In this document: positions 54,427 through 64,000 of the stretch, in pieces
Position numbering within the stretch: the stretch's first letter is position 1
Layout of the letters: each line of letters opens with the position of its first letter
Program-made: the position numbers and the translations under genes
Source: Amoebidium appalachense
Lineage: Eukaryota > Ichthyosporea
Direction: 5' to 3'
NCBI GenBank assembly: GCA_963693365.1
Contig: CAVNZM010000007.1
Span: 3,472,001 to 3,536,000 of the forward strand
Length of the DNA: 64,000 nt
Notes under the pieces: generated by a model
Seen by the model: the letters and a program-made list of their open reading frames with translations, nothing else
Database searches by the model: none
Told to the model about the DNA's origin: nothing

Positions 54427-54597
54427 CTGCGTTTTTTGTTGGTGATATTACTTTACAATATAATGCACTAGAGCGGCACGGAGTCCATTACCAAATGGCG
54501 AAAGTTCTGCCATCATTACCTGTAGGATCTATACACCTAGACACGTGCAGGGAGGGGGGGGGGGGGTCGTAGTGGGAAGGAGGGAAGACAGGGGGGC

Positions 54598-54638
<41 letters not shown>

Positions 54639-54646
54639 ACACGTAC

Positions 54647-54708
54647 GTTCTGTAACGCTCGTTCATCTCGTTGAGTGAGTCCTCGGTGAATTCGTATCCT
54701 GTCACCAT
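54647..54708 (-). CDS. Minus-strand gene, exon 1 with start codon
   Basis: An ATG at 54706-54708 opens MVTGYEFTEDSLNEMNERYR, and the exon ends with two bases of the next codon at a GTACGT donor. Exon 2 begins with the single base that completes a Thr codon, so phases fit. The intron (54427-54646) has a sense-strand poly-C run starting 11 nt after the donor. It is the best-supported host gene start in the window. Confidence 0.6.
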
Positions 54709-54780
54709 GCTGTATCACTCGATTGTCGACCAACTACTGTGGTAGTATAATGCTATGATGACAATTTGTGCATGCGTTAC

Positions 54781-57017
54781 TTATAAGTATCGGGTTTTTT
54801 CAATAACTACCCACAGAGTAGCTTCTACCACGAGAAATTCACCACAAATTATAAGGGGGGATGGTGAATGTGCCCCTGGAGTACGAGGGTCACACGAAAA
54901 AAACACAATGTTGTAGCTCGTATAGAACCCACCTTGTAGCATAGTATATGTACATTGTGTTAGGGGTTTACACACTTTTTATTGCGTGGACACTGCCGGA
55001 GGCCCCGCCACATTCGACGGCCTACTGCGTTTTATTTACCAAAACGTTTATGCCGGGGATGGTGAATGTGCCCCTGCAGTACGAGGGTCACACGAAAAAA
55101 ACACAACGTTGTAGCTCGTATAGAACCCCCCTTGTAGCATAGTACATGTACATATGTTTCTTACACATTTTTGGTTTTTTCAATAACTACCCACAGAACA
55201 GCCTCTAGCACGAGAAATTTACCACACAGTTTGTGGGGGGGGATGGTGAATGTGCCCCTGGAGTACGAGGGTCACACGAAAAAAACACAACGTTGTAGCT
55301 CGTATAGAACCCCCCTTGTAGCATAGTACATGTACATATGTTACCTAGACATTATTGGTCTTTCAATAACTACCCACAGAACAGCCTCTAGCACGAGAGA
55401 TTTATCACAACGTTTATGGGGGGGATGGTGAATGTGCCTCTGGAGTACGAGGGTCACACGAAAAAAACACAACATTGTAGCTCGAATAGAACCCCCCTTG
55501 TAGCATAGTATATGTACATGTGTTACCTAGACATTATTGGTTTTTTCAATAACTACCCACAGAACAGCCTCTAGCACGAGAAATTTACCACACAGTTTGT
55601 GGGGGGGATGGTGAATGTGCCCCTGGAGTACGAGGGTCACACGAAAAAAACACAACGTTGTAGCTCGTATAGAACCCCCCTTGTAGCATAGTACATGTAC
55701 ATATGTTACCTAGACATTATTGGTCTTTCAATAACTACCCACAGAACAGCCTCTAGCACGAGAGATTTATCACAACGTTTATGGGGGGGATGGTGAATGT
55801 GCCTCTGGAGTACGAGGGTCACACGAAAAAAACACAACATTGTAGCTCGAATAGAACCCCCCTTGTAGCATAGTATATGTACATGTGTTACCTAGACATT
55901 ATTGGTTTTTTCAATAACTACCCACAGAACAGCTTCTAGCACGAGACCTTTACCACAACGTTTATGGTGGGGATGGTGAATGTGCCCCCTGGAGTACGAG
56001 GGTCACACGAAATAAACACAACGTTGTAGCTCGTATAGAACCCCCCTTGTAGCATAGTATATGTACATATGTTACCTAGACATTATTGGTTTTTCAATAA
56101 CTACCCACAGAACAGCCTCTAGCACGAGAGATTTACCACAACGTTTATGGGGTGGATGGTGAATGTGCCCCTGGAGTACGAGGGTCACACGAAAAAAACA
56201 CAACAATGTAGCTCGAATAGAACCCCCCGTGTAGCATAGTATAAGTACATGTGTTACCTAGACATTATTCGTTTTTTCAATAACTACCCACAGAACAGCT
56301 TCTAGCACGAGAGCTTTACCACAACGTTTATGGGGGGGATGGTGAATGTGCCCCTGGAGTACGAGGGTCACACGAAAAAAACACAACGTTGTAGCTCGTA
56401 TAGAACCCCCCTTGTAGCATAGTATATGTACATAGTATGTTACCTAGACATTATTGGTTTTTTCAATAACTACCCACAGAACAGCCTCTAGCACGAGAAA
56501 TTTACCACAACGTTTATGGGGGGGATGGTATATGTGCCCCTGGAGGACGAGGGGCACACGAAAAAAACACAATGTTGTAGCTCGAATAGACCCCCCTTGT
56601 AGCATAGTATATGTCCATGTGTTACCTAGACATTATTGGTTTTTTCAATAACTACCCACAGAACAGCTTCTAGCACGAGACATTTACCACAAAGTGTATG
56701 GGGGGGATGGTGAATGTGCCCCTGGAGTACGAGGGTCACACGAAAAAAACACAACATTGTAGCTCGAATAGAACCCCCCTTGTAGTATAGTATAAGTATA
56801 TGTGTTACCTAGACATTATTCGTTTTTTCAATAACTACCCACAGAACAGCTTCTAGCACGAGAGCTTTACCACAACGTTTATGGGGGGGATGGTGAATGT
56901 GCCCCTGGAGTACGAAGACATTATTCGTTTTTTCAATAACTACCCACAGAACAGCTTCTAGCACGAGAACTTTACCACAAAGTTTATGGGGGGGATGGTG
57001 AATGTTCCCCTGGAGTA
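54781..57017 (+). repeat. 183-bp satellite array
   Basis: The landmark CAATAACTACCCACAG recurs at 55181, 55364, 55547, 55729, 55912, 56095, 56278, 56464, 56646 and 56829, a period of 182-186 bp, then after a 105-bp short unit at 56934. The first two units (from 54801) are diverged and contain an unrelated 100-bp piece. Units 55181-55546 and 55547-55911 match as a 366-bp dimer, which indicates higher-order structure. An ATG-led peptide of 27 codons is repeated but is not proposed as a gene. Confidence 0.93.
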
Positions 57018-57410
57018 CAGCAGGGCCCCGGGGGGTTAGAGTAGGGCAGCTGGGCCCAAGTGAGGGTTGGCAGGGAGGGCAGCGGGGCCCTGTGCAGGGG
57101 AATGTGCCCGAGCACGCGGGGGTGTGGGCGGACACAGAGGTAGAAGAAGGGGGGGGAGGGAGTGCTAGGTGAGTGTAAGGGGGGGGGAGGCTCGTGGGAT
57201 GGGGGGGGGGAGTAAAATTATGTGCAGTGGCCAGAATAAACGTCTTTGTGTAGGGACATTTATTCTTGACGCGCGCGGGCGCCGTAGTTGGCCTGCGAAA
57301 TTTTGTACTCAGCCCTATTGGCCCGTTCTCCCGAGCTCCGTTTCCCTGTACTCGTGTGTCCTAGCTCCTAACCCCTATGTTCTAGCTGTGTGTGTGGGTG
57401 TGCGCGTAGA

Positions 57411-58584
57411 CTAGGCATTGTGCTTGCAGTCTTTGCGGGGGTGTGTGCCAGAGCAGAGCGGGCACACGTGGGAGAAGGGGCAGGGCTGCTTAGCGCAGGA
57501 CCGACCGTTAATGTGGAAATTCCTGCAGTGCGTCGCGGGTAGATCCACGGGTCGGGCCGGTTTTGCCGGGCCGGGTTGCGGGCCAGGGCGGTTAGGGGTT
57601 TGACCCCCGCCGGGCTTGTGGGGCGGCTTAAAGCCGTCAAGACCACAGCCGGGCTTGGGGTACATGGGGCAGGCCGCGCTGGGGTGGTCGGGGAAGCCAC
57701 AGCGCTGACATGCGTCCGGGATGAGCAGAGTGGGTGGGTGGCAGGAGGAGATCCTGGTGGAGTTGGGCGAGCAGGTTGGGACACTCGATCGGAGCCCGAC
57801 CCTGCTGGTGGGCAACGGTGGGGGCGTATACGTCATAGTTGTAGATCTGGGCCCACGGGTATCGGGTGCTGAGGCGAGTGATGTGCTGAGTCCAAAGTAC
57901 GTCTTTGTCCGTGGGGAGGCCGAGGTGGTGCTTGGCGGCCATGTAATGGGTCCAAGCTTGGATCCAAATGACGAGTGAACGCAGGGGAACGGGTTTGTCT
58001 TGGCGAAAAGTCTCGATGCTGCCGTCGTCGGCCATGCGCAGATGATGACCTTTCTTGGATGGGGCCAGGAGGGCGGCGGGGGTGAACTTATACAGGTCGA
58101 CGAAACGATTGGCGCGCAAATCTGCCAGCACATCCGCGGGGGGAAGCGGGAGTGTGCCCGGCTGAATGTCGCCAGTGTTCTCACCTGTGATGGGGGGCGC
58201 GGGCAGGGCAGGTAGGTCTAGGTCAGGGCCGAGATGCAGCCTCGGGGAAACCTCCCCGGGTGTGGAGGGCGCGGCGGGGGGCGCGGGAGGGTCGCGGTTG
58301 GTGAGAGCAGCCAGGACGCCAGCCATCTGGGTGCTGATGGCGGTGAGGGCGGCCAGGACGGCGTCTTGAGAAGTCATCTGCGGGGACGGCGGGGCCTGAG
58401 GGGGGACTTCAGGAGTGGAGGGGAGAGTAGCCGGCGGGTCCGGGTCCGTGGTGGTATGGGCCGCTGGAGGCGCGTCAGTGTCCGCGGGAGCGTTGGTCAG
58501 CCTGTGGCGGAGGTCGCTGCGGGTCAGGCGCTTAGGTGCCGCGGCAGGGGCGGCTGCTGAGGCCTGGCGCTTTTTCGGCGGCAT
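57411..58584 (-). pseudogene. D6 gag, nearly intact
   Basis: An ATG (58582-58584) begins MPPKKRQASAAAPAAAPKRL. The frame continues through a Pro/Ala-rich linker and the capsid-like region (VDLYKFTPAALLAPSKKG, WIQAWTHYMAAKHHLGLPTD). A 4-bp duplication (GGGT, near 57733) shifts the frame just before the zinc fingers CQRCGFPDHPSAACP, CRNFHIN...CAKQPCPF and CPLCSGTHPRKDC. Without it the protein would have about 390 residues. It is the best copy for the gag N terminus. Confidence 0.9.
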
Positions 58585-58963
58585 GCTGACCGGCGTAGGG
58601 AAAGATAGGGAGAATGAAAAGGAATATATAGCTGTAAGGCTGTGGATGCTAAACACAGAAGATGTGTTTGTAGCTTGCTGATCTGCTAAAAACTGTCGTG
58701 CTTATATACCTAAGCCTACCGATCTGAGCCAATCAAAAATCGATCTAGTGATATGTGAAATCTGATCCGAGCCAATCATAACTCGGTCTAGTGATCTGTG
58801 GTATCTGATGTTTTGACTGGCTAATAGGTGCCCGTGTGCGGGCAGCCAACCGCTAACTGCTAAAACACGAAATGAAGCCTACATGGTTATGTTGGTATCG
58901 AACACCCATCCTACCTGTTTACCCAGAAAAATATTTATGTCAATAATTTCCACAAATAAAACC
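58585..58963 (-). repeat. D6 A1 repeat with promoter
   Basis: The full left repeat carries ATTGG boxes, TATATAAG and the leader up to the gag ATG. Similarity to A2 of D5 ends about 45 bp before the ATG, which fixes the A repeat at roughly 350 bp. Confidence 0.88.
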
Positions 58964-59071
58964 AGAACTTTACCACAAAGTTTATGGGGGGGATGGTGAA
59001 TGTGCCCCTGGAGTACGAGGGTCACACGAAAAAAACACAACGTTGTAGCTCGTATAGAACCCCCTTTGTAG
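58964..59071 (+). repeat. Satellite fragment between D6 and LINE L4
   Basis: A partial 183-bp unit resumes right after D6 at AGAACTTTACCACAAAG and ends at GTAGC, where LINE L4 starts. Confidence 0.88.
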
Positions 59072-59197
59072 CCTGTAAATTACAACATCCTTGATTTTAT
59101 ACTAAACACGCGTAACTACGACCTGTTTATTAGATGTATTGATTGGCTTGAGAAACACATCACTACAAAATTATAGCGCACGCGCACACACACACAC

Positions 59198-59248
<51 letters not shown>

Positions 59249-59280
59249 CCAGCTGATACCGAGTGTCCCGAGGGGAGCCC

Positions 59281-59318
<38 letters not shown>

Positions 59319-59514
59319 GGGGAACCCCAACTAATTGATTTCTCCTTGTAGTCTTTATGGTGTCTCGTAGAGAAAGTAAACCCTGATATATAGTCACCAC
59401 CCGACATCTATGTACGTGATCATGATATACCGCTGAGGGGATATTCCGAGCAAAACCCCCCCCCCCCATACCTGAGACTGGTTCTCTTTGCCTCGAGTAA
59501 ACAGCGTAAACCCC
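59072..59514 (+). mobile_element. LINE copy L4, extreme 5' truncation
   Basis: Only the last ~110 bp of ORF2, the (CA)n, poly(A) (59285-59317) and the conserved tail to TAAACCCC are present. Satellite sequence stops at GTAGC before it and resumes at ATAGTATATG after it, exactly as in an uninterrupted unit. No duplication of more than 1-2 bp is visible. Confidence 0.9.
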
Positions 59515-59665
59515 ATAGTATATGTACATAGTATGTTACCTAGACATTATTGGTTTTTTCAATAACTACCCACATGCGGCATGTGTTACTTTCACGTTAT
59601 TGGTTTCCTAGCACGGGATATTCAGCACATAGTTGGGGATGTGGGGGCAGTGTACACTTCAATAT
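59515..59665 (+). repeat. Satellite remainder and diverged monomer
   Basis: 59515-59573 continues the interrupted satellite unit. From 59576 the DNA matches the diverged monomer next to LINE L2 (7425-7515), showing that the L2 and L4 neighbourhoods are related. Confidence 0.75.
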
Positions 59666-59684
59666 TGGTAAGGTGGTGGGTGGG

Positions 59685-59717
<33 letters not shown>

Positions 59718-60222
59718 GGGGGGGGGGTTCCACACAACCGAAACTGTCGGTGTTACAAGTGGTTCGGTCTTAGGAAGTTAGTTCTAGAACGGTGATTTTT
59801 TAATTAATAGCGGGAAACAATATTATCCCCATTGCATATGGGGGGAACGAGGAGGGGGGGAAGGGGGGGGGGGGGGGGGGGGCTGGTTTCACAACGAATT
59901 CTATCGACTGTGCATAATTAATGTATATTGCACATGTAGCCTGAAAGATTAAAGTGAATGTGTGTATGTATATGTGCGAGTATATTTGTGTATGCAATAC
60001 ATGTACAATGTTTTCGTCTTTGTAGGTGGGTGGGTGGGGTGGGTGGGGGGGGGGGGGGGGGGGGGGGGGGGTGCGGGGGGGGGGGAAGAGGGGGGAGGGG
60101 GGGAGGGGGCATCATGATCAGGGATAACAGGGTGTGTGCGTGTGTGCGCTTGTGTGTGCATGTGCTGTGTGTGTTGTGTAGGTGTGCGCCTGTGTGTGTG
60201 TGCGTGCCTGTGTGTGCGCGCC

Positions 60223-60254
<32 letters not shown>

Positions 60255-60288
60255 GTGCATGTGTGAGTGTGTGTGTGTGTGTGTGTGC

Positions 60289-60319
<31 letters not shown>

Positions 60320-60330
60320 TGTGTGTGATT
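59666..60330. other. Simple-sequence spacer
   Basis: It holds G-runs at 59685-59728, 59857-59882 and 60046-60110, and GT/GC alternating repeats at 60125-60328. The long ORFs here are repeat-encoded. The T-rich minus-strand reading near 60025 (CCCACCTACAAAG) might be an acceptor but is unsupported. Confidence 0.7.
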
Positions 60331-60345
60331 TCAAAGAAGTCGAAA

Positions 60346-60410
60346 GCGCCAGTGACACCCATGTTGAAAAAAGGACAAGCAAGCACGCTAAGAAGGACAG
60401 CAAGAAGTAA
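60346..60410 (+). CDS. Lys-rich C-terminal exon (candidate)
   Basis: After the GT repeat, a TTTCAAAG acceptor-like site precedes codons ending SDTHVEKRTSKHAKKDSKK and TAA at 60408-60410. A basic tail of this kind is common in nuclear proteins. Upstream exons were not found. Confidence 0.3.
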
Positions 60411-60451
60411 CAGGAACCCTTTCATGCCGAAAAAATGGTCAAGAACAAAGA

Positions 60452-61117
60452 AGTGGAGGACACGTAACTATAGTCTGATAGTTGTGACTAAGGGCACTAA
60501 GGGTAGCGCTAAGGGCACCAAGCTGATGCACGCGCGCGCGCGAGCCGAAATCTATTTTTATCTTTTTCCTAATCAGGCGCGGCGAATAGTGATTGGCTAA
60601 ATCCCAATCCGGTTTGCAATTTTTTCTCCATTTAAGCCTGTACGCACGTTGTTTTCTCCATTTCTCTTCCCCCTTCCCGCAGGTCCGCAGGTCCTTTCCC
60701 GCAGGTCGCCTGGTCGCAGGTCCCTTCCCGCAGGTCGCCTGGTCGCAGTTCCCTTCCCGCAGCGCCTGGTCACAGATCCCCTCCGCAGATCACGCAGCCA
60801 CCGTGCTGATTGTTTTGGACCATGCTGCATGCTGCAGCTTCTTCTTGAAGGTTAGTTTTGTGTTGCCTGCTTTTGTGCATATGGCGTTTGTCTGTCTGGT
60901 CTGTGTCCGTCCTGTGATTATGTCTGTGTCTGTGTCTGTGTGTGTGTGTGTGTATGTGTGTGTGCGTGCGTGCGTGTGCGTGTGTCTGCTGGCTGCAGAT
61001 GCACGTTGCCTTTCACGTTCATGAACCAGCGACTGTGGGCACTACTTTTGCTTTTAGCACTATAGCTGTCATCCCCTCCACCGATCGTTCAAGCTATTTT
61101 CTGCTTCTCTAGACTTC
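60452..61117 (+). other. P2 block, paralogous to 7727-8425
   Basis: It has the same order of features as P1: GCGCGCGC, ATTGG/CCAAT, CCCGCAGGTC minisatellite, GAAG|GTTAGT donor-like site (~60850), GT-rich interval, CTGCAG acceptor and a coding-like segment from ATG at about 60999 (MHVAFHVHEPATVGTT) to CTCTAG. Substitutions relative to P1 are modest, indels in the repeats larger. Confidence 0.45.
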
Positions 61118-61298
61118 ATAAGTTCTGGTCCGGGTTTCCGTCCTTACTATGTTTGAGGTTGGTTCTGTCGACTCTTTTTTTGCCACTCTCAGTCAGCCCC
61201 CTCAGTCCCCCCCCCCCCCCCCCCCTCCGCCCCCCCCCCTCCCCCCCCCACTTCTCGCAAGTAGCATGAGCTAATTCTTAGCTCGAGTTCCTTTACAG
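61118..61298. other. P2 intron-like interval with C-run
   Basis: The interval contains C-rich DNA (61207-61250) and a TTCCTTTACAG acceptor at its end. No coding potential was seen. Confidence 0.45.
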
Positions 61299-61359
61299 GT
61301 TTTGGCAAGGTTGGCCCATGAAGTCATCAGCAGCTATAAGGCTACGTTATCATCTAGAG
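61299..61359 (+). CDS. P2 candidate exon
   Basis: Follows a good acceptor and encodes VLARLAHEVISSYKATLSS, ending at AGAG|GTGGGT. It is short and unrecognised; the support is the splice sites and the ordinary composition. Confidence 0.35.
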
Positions 61360-61596
61360 GTGGGTACCGGCTCTTTGTCCTATGGCTGCTGTTGTTTCCG
61401 TTTTTCGTTTCATAGGTGGGTACCGGCTCTTTGTCCTGTTAAGGTAAATAAAGTATGGAGGCAAGACCCTGTGGGTCTGGGGCTCTTTGTCCTATGGCTG
61501 CTGTTGTTTCCGTGTTTCGTTTCTGTGTTGCTCTTATAGCACATGAATGATCATGTGCATGTTTAGCACCCATAGGTGGGTACCGGCTCTTTGTCC
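61357..61596 (+). repeat. Dispersed GGTGGGTACCGGCTCTTTGT repeat
   Basis: Near-identical copies start at about 61358, 61415 and 61575, and a partial copy lies near 61480 (GGCTCTTTGTCCTATGGCTG). They lie in a probable P2 intron. The first copy includes the donor of the exon before it. Confidence 0.85.
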
Positions 61597-62012
61597 TGTT
61601 AATTACTCTGCCGGCATTTGGTATGGTATGGTTTGGTGTAAGAGTGCCCCCCTTATATTGTCATGTTGGGCGTCCTTTTTTTTTTTTTTTTGGGCCTCAT
61701 ACACATATACACACACCTTGTTACTCTTCTGTCAAGGGATTAGCATGTGTTTAGTTTAATGATGTTGGGAGCTTCTTAGAAACCCGCATAATAGTTTGCT
61801 TGTTTTGAGTTTTGTTTATGTTCGTTGCTGCTCTTTTATACTCCCTTCCCCCCCCCCCCCCCCCCCCCCTCCCGGCGGGGGGGAGGAAGGAGATGGGGGT
61901 GGGGAGGATGAGGATGAGGACTAGTGGGATGATAGAAGCCCCCCCCCCCCCCCCACCCTCTTTTTTTTTTTCTTTTTTTGATATGTTTTGGTGTCTAGTG
62001 CAGTCTGGAGCA

Positions 62013-62190
62013 GACTCCGGAGTCGAGACATAGAAATTTGTTGTATTGCAGTCTCGCTCCTGTGGAACGAGACTTAAAAAATTTGTAACAAGTTGTGAGA
62101 AAAAACAAACTGTCAGGCGTGGTCTCTGCTCCAGTGGAGCGAGACAAAAAAGTACATATGGTATCCGTCTCTGCTCCTGTGGAGCGAGAC
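62013..62190 (+). other. P2 stem-loop array (putative 3' UTR)
   Basis: The perfect palindrome GACTCCGGAGTC (62013-62024) is followed by hairpins at 62051-62073, 62122-62145 and 62167-62190, with GTCTC/GAGAC outer stems and GCTCC/GGAGC inner stems around TGT or AGT. Spacing is about 70, then 45 bp. The hairpin at 62122-62145 is identical to the one at 10417-10440 of P1. Confidence 0.6.
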
Positions 62191-62199
62191 GCAAAGAAA

Positions 62200-63777
62200 C
62201 ATCTTTATGCGCTCTTCTTACCGTCTGATGTCATATTGTATGTGTCCTTACAGTGATTTTATGACGTATGATGTATGATATCATTATCATACATTGAACA
62301 TGCCATTATGCATGTAAGGATGGGTTTATGACGCACCAAAAAGCAAATTGTGCATGTGCATAGCACACCCTTACAACATATGCAAGTGTACGTTACGACG
62401 TCAAATGTATTAATATGCGTCATCTACATTATATGTCGTAATGTCTTCCTATGCATCTGTTTACAACATCGTAATGTAATCTGTAGTAGGATGCAAATCA
62501 CATCTTATGATAGGTCATGGGTTAGCACAAACCCACCCATGGTATATCCACTGGTTGTGTTTCGGATGTCGGAAAGGGCGTCTGAACGATTGGATTTCGA
62601 TCTATTTTTATAATCAACTGGATGGTTTTGCAGTGCTCCATTGCATTGCTTTACAACAAACGATAGACATACATGTGATAGTCATACGTATTTGATCAAG
62701 ACGGTATTAATACCATACATTCGATGCGTTTACAGTGCTCCGTTATATGGCTTTACATCAAACCATAGACATGCATAAGATCGTCCACAGGGTGGCGTTC
62801 TGATCCTCCCGTAGACGGTGTTACGACTGTCTGAATGCCCCCTGGCCGCCGTCATATACCCACCGACTGGACGTCGTATGTTGGATCTATTGCACGTCGG
62901 TTAGATGGCTACATTGCACACCCATTGGATATGCACTCGCGGGGTTCTATGTACATCCATTGGTGCATCGGGTATCGGATCGAGCAGATTACGACACATC
63001 CATTGGACGTCGGGGAGCAATGATATGTATTTGGGGTTAGTTTTGGAGGTGTTGAGGGGTTTCCGATGTCGTCGGGTAGTTTACGACAGCTTTTGGATGC
63101 CGCAACAAGATTGCTGATGCAGGTCCAACAGTACACTTGGCCACCTGTGTGCACTACGCTGTGACTACTAGAACCGATTGATCTGGGTTTGTCAGTCGGA
63201 TTCAAGGGGATAACACAGTTGGGTTGGATAGGATAGCTTTGCTTAAACGTTCGTCACATGGGATTGTAGACATGTTTCTTGATGTTATGGTGATACCGGT
63301 ATACGCGGTTCCCCATACCTTCTCCTATATTCCTGCATAACACTCACGACCAGAGCACCTTTGTCTACGTAAGCACACAAAATAACCGTTTACGTAAATA
63401 GAGTAAAGTTTAATAACAAGAAACATTGGATTGTAGACATGATAGGACATGGTCCTGATAATAAAGACCTACCACTAAGGCTGCAAGCACGAGAGTGTCC
63501 ATCCGTGTCAGTGCCTTGAGGCAAACGAGTTGACCATGTGTGTGTTTTTGACATTGTGTTACTAGCCACTCTTTCTTTGTGCATGTGAACACCCGTCATG
63601 CATACACATCCAAAAGGACGCAGGCACATGCACTTCCACGAATCCAGCTGTGTGTTCTATTTCTTGTTGTTTAGCTTCTGAATCGAGAGGCACAGACGTA
63701 CGGTCGATCCCCACATGAGTGTACTATCCTTAGCACCCCCCCTTTCCCCCCCCCCCCCCCTCCCCCCCCCCCCCCAA

Positions 63778-63808
<31 letters not shown>

Positions 63809-64000
63809 TATTAATAAAACTAAATACAAGTAAAAAAAACACACAAACAACCAACCCCCCCCCCCCCAAAAAAAAAATAAAATAAAATAAATTAAATAAA
63901 TTAAATAAAATAATATAAAAAACACGCACAAACGCACCCCGGCCGCATTGAACTAACCTATGTGATGTCTGGCATCTTTTCACACGTGTATGAACCCTTA
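62200..64000. other. AT-rich spacer and terminal simple sequence
   Basis: 62230-63100 again uses TCGTAAT, TTACGAC and CATTGGATATGC words. 63735-63930 is C- and A-run simple sequence. Several ORFs of 60-100 codons exist on both strands, but none has a motif, promoter or splice support that I could see. Confidence 0.65.

Larger units (their letters stand above)
57018..58963 (-). mobile_element. D6: 5' fragment of a YR retrotransposon inside the satellite
   Basis: On minus: A1 (58963-58585), gag (58584-57411) and the first ~40 codons of the RT ORF (57135-57018). The element breaks off at the point where other copies have the C-run. Satellite sequence flanks it on both sides. The shared A1 end at 58963 (GGTTTTATTTGTGG) shows the family's left terminus. 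Confidence 0.88.

Noticed and set aside
54948-56651. Repeated 27-65-codon ORFs in the satellite units
   Set aside because: Identity among units is explained by array homogenisation, and there is no start context or promoter.
59918-60425. His/Thr-rich ORFs of about 160 codons on minus
   Set aside because: They come from GT/CA repeats and G-runs; there are no motifs and no splice support.
62230-63660. Small ORFs such as 62909-63205 and 63390-63629
   Set aside because: No splice sites, promoter or motif support; the composition follows the AT-rich spacer vocabulary.

Overview
This 64 kb window is nuclear DNA from a eukaryote. It holds genes split by GT-AG introns, CCAAT/TATA promoters, simple-sequence tracts and densely nested retrotransposons. 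No rRNA, tRNA or taxon-specific gene was recognised, so the host is not named. A protist, alga or early-diverging fungus fits the element mix best (inference). Long C/G homopolymer runs recur throughout, in introns, in spacers and inside transposon reading frames.

Layout. 1-7.4 kb: two nearly identical APE-type LINEs in tandem, the first lacking its RT domain, the second full length with ORF1 and ORF2. 7.4-10.5 kb: locus P1, a candidate intron-containing gene with a 3' stem-loop array. 10.6-12.6 kb: AT-rich spacer, an inverted 5'-truncated LINE, a G-rich minisatellite and a hairpin. 12.6-17.3 kb: a rearranged minus-strand Ty1/copia element. 17.3-27.0 kb: three RT-less tyrosine-recombinase (YR) retrotransposons, D1 on minus facing the tandem pair D2-D3 on plus. 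27.0-29.9 kb: AT-rich spacer, acidic exons on minus and a small promoter-linked ORF on plus. 29.9-36.6 kb: copia-2 with both LTRs and a 1433-residue polyprotein ORF. 37.3-54.0 kb: RT-bearing YR elements D4 (minus) and D5 (plus), head to head, with copia-3 nested in the D5 recombinase gene. 54.2-54.7 kb: a two-exon gene fragment on minus. 54.8-59.6 kb: a 183-bp satellite array carrying YR element D6 and a LINE 3' fragment. 59.7-62.2 kb: locus P2, paralogous to P1. 62.2-64 kb: AT-rich spacer.

The YR elements have the A1-internal-B1-A2-B2 split direct repeats known from PAT/Ngaro/Kangaroo-type elements. They carry gag with Cys/His fingers, RT-RNase H with YVDD, and a YR with an R...HxxR...Y signature. 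Most copies are broken; D4/D5 (RT) and the 3' part of D5 (YR) are the best preserved.

The least expected host signal is intronic: four candidate introns have a sense-strand poly-C run beginning 11-14 nt after the GT donor. Other points worth checking are a conserved 197-bp LINE tail beyond the poly(A), stem-loop arrays at P1 and P2, repeated loss of RT with YR retained, and C-run length drift that changes reading frames. Two patches with scattered dropped bases (about 42.1-43.5 kb and 45.65-45.86 kb) and a large inverted repeat centred near 42.4 kb raise the possibility of local assembly error.
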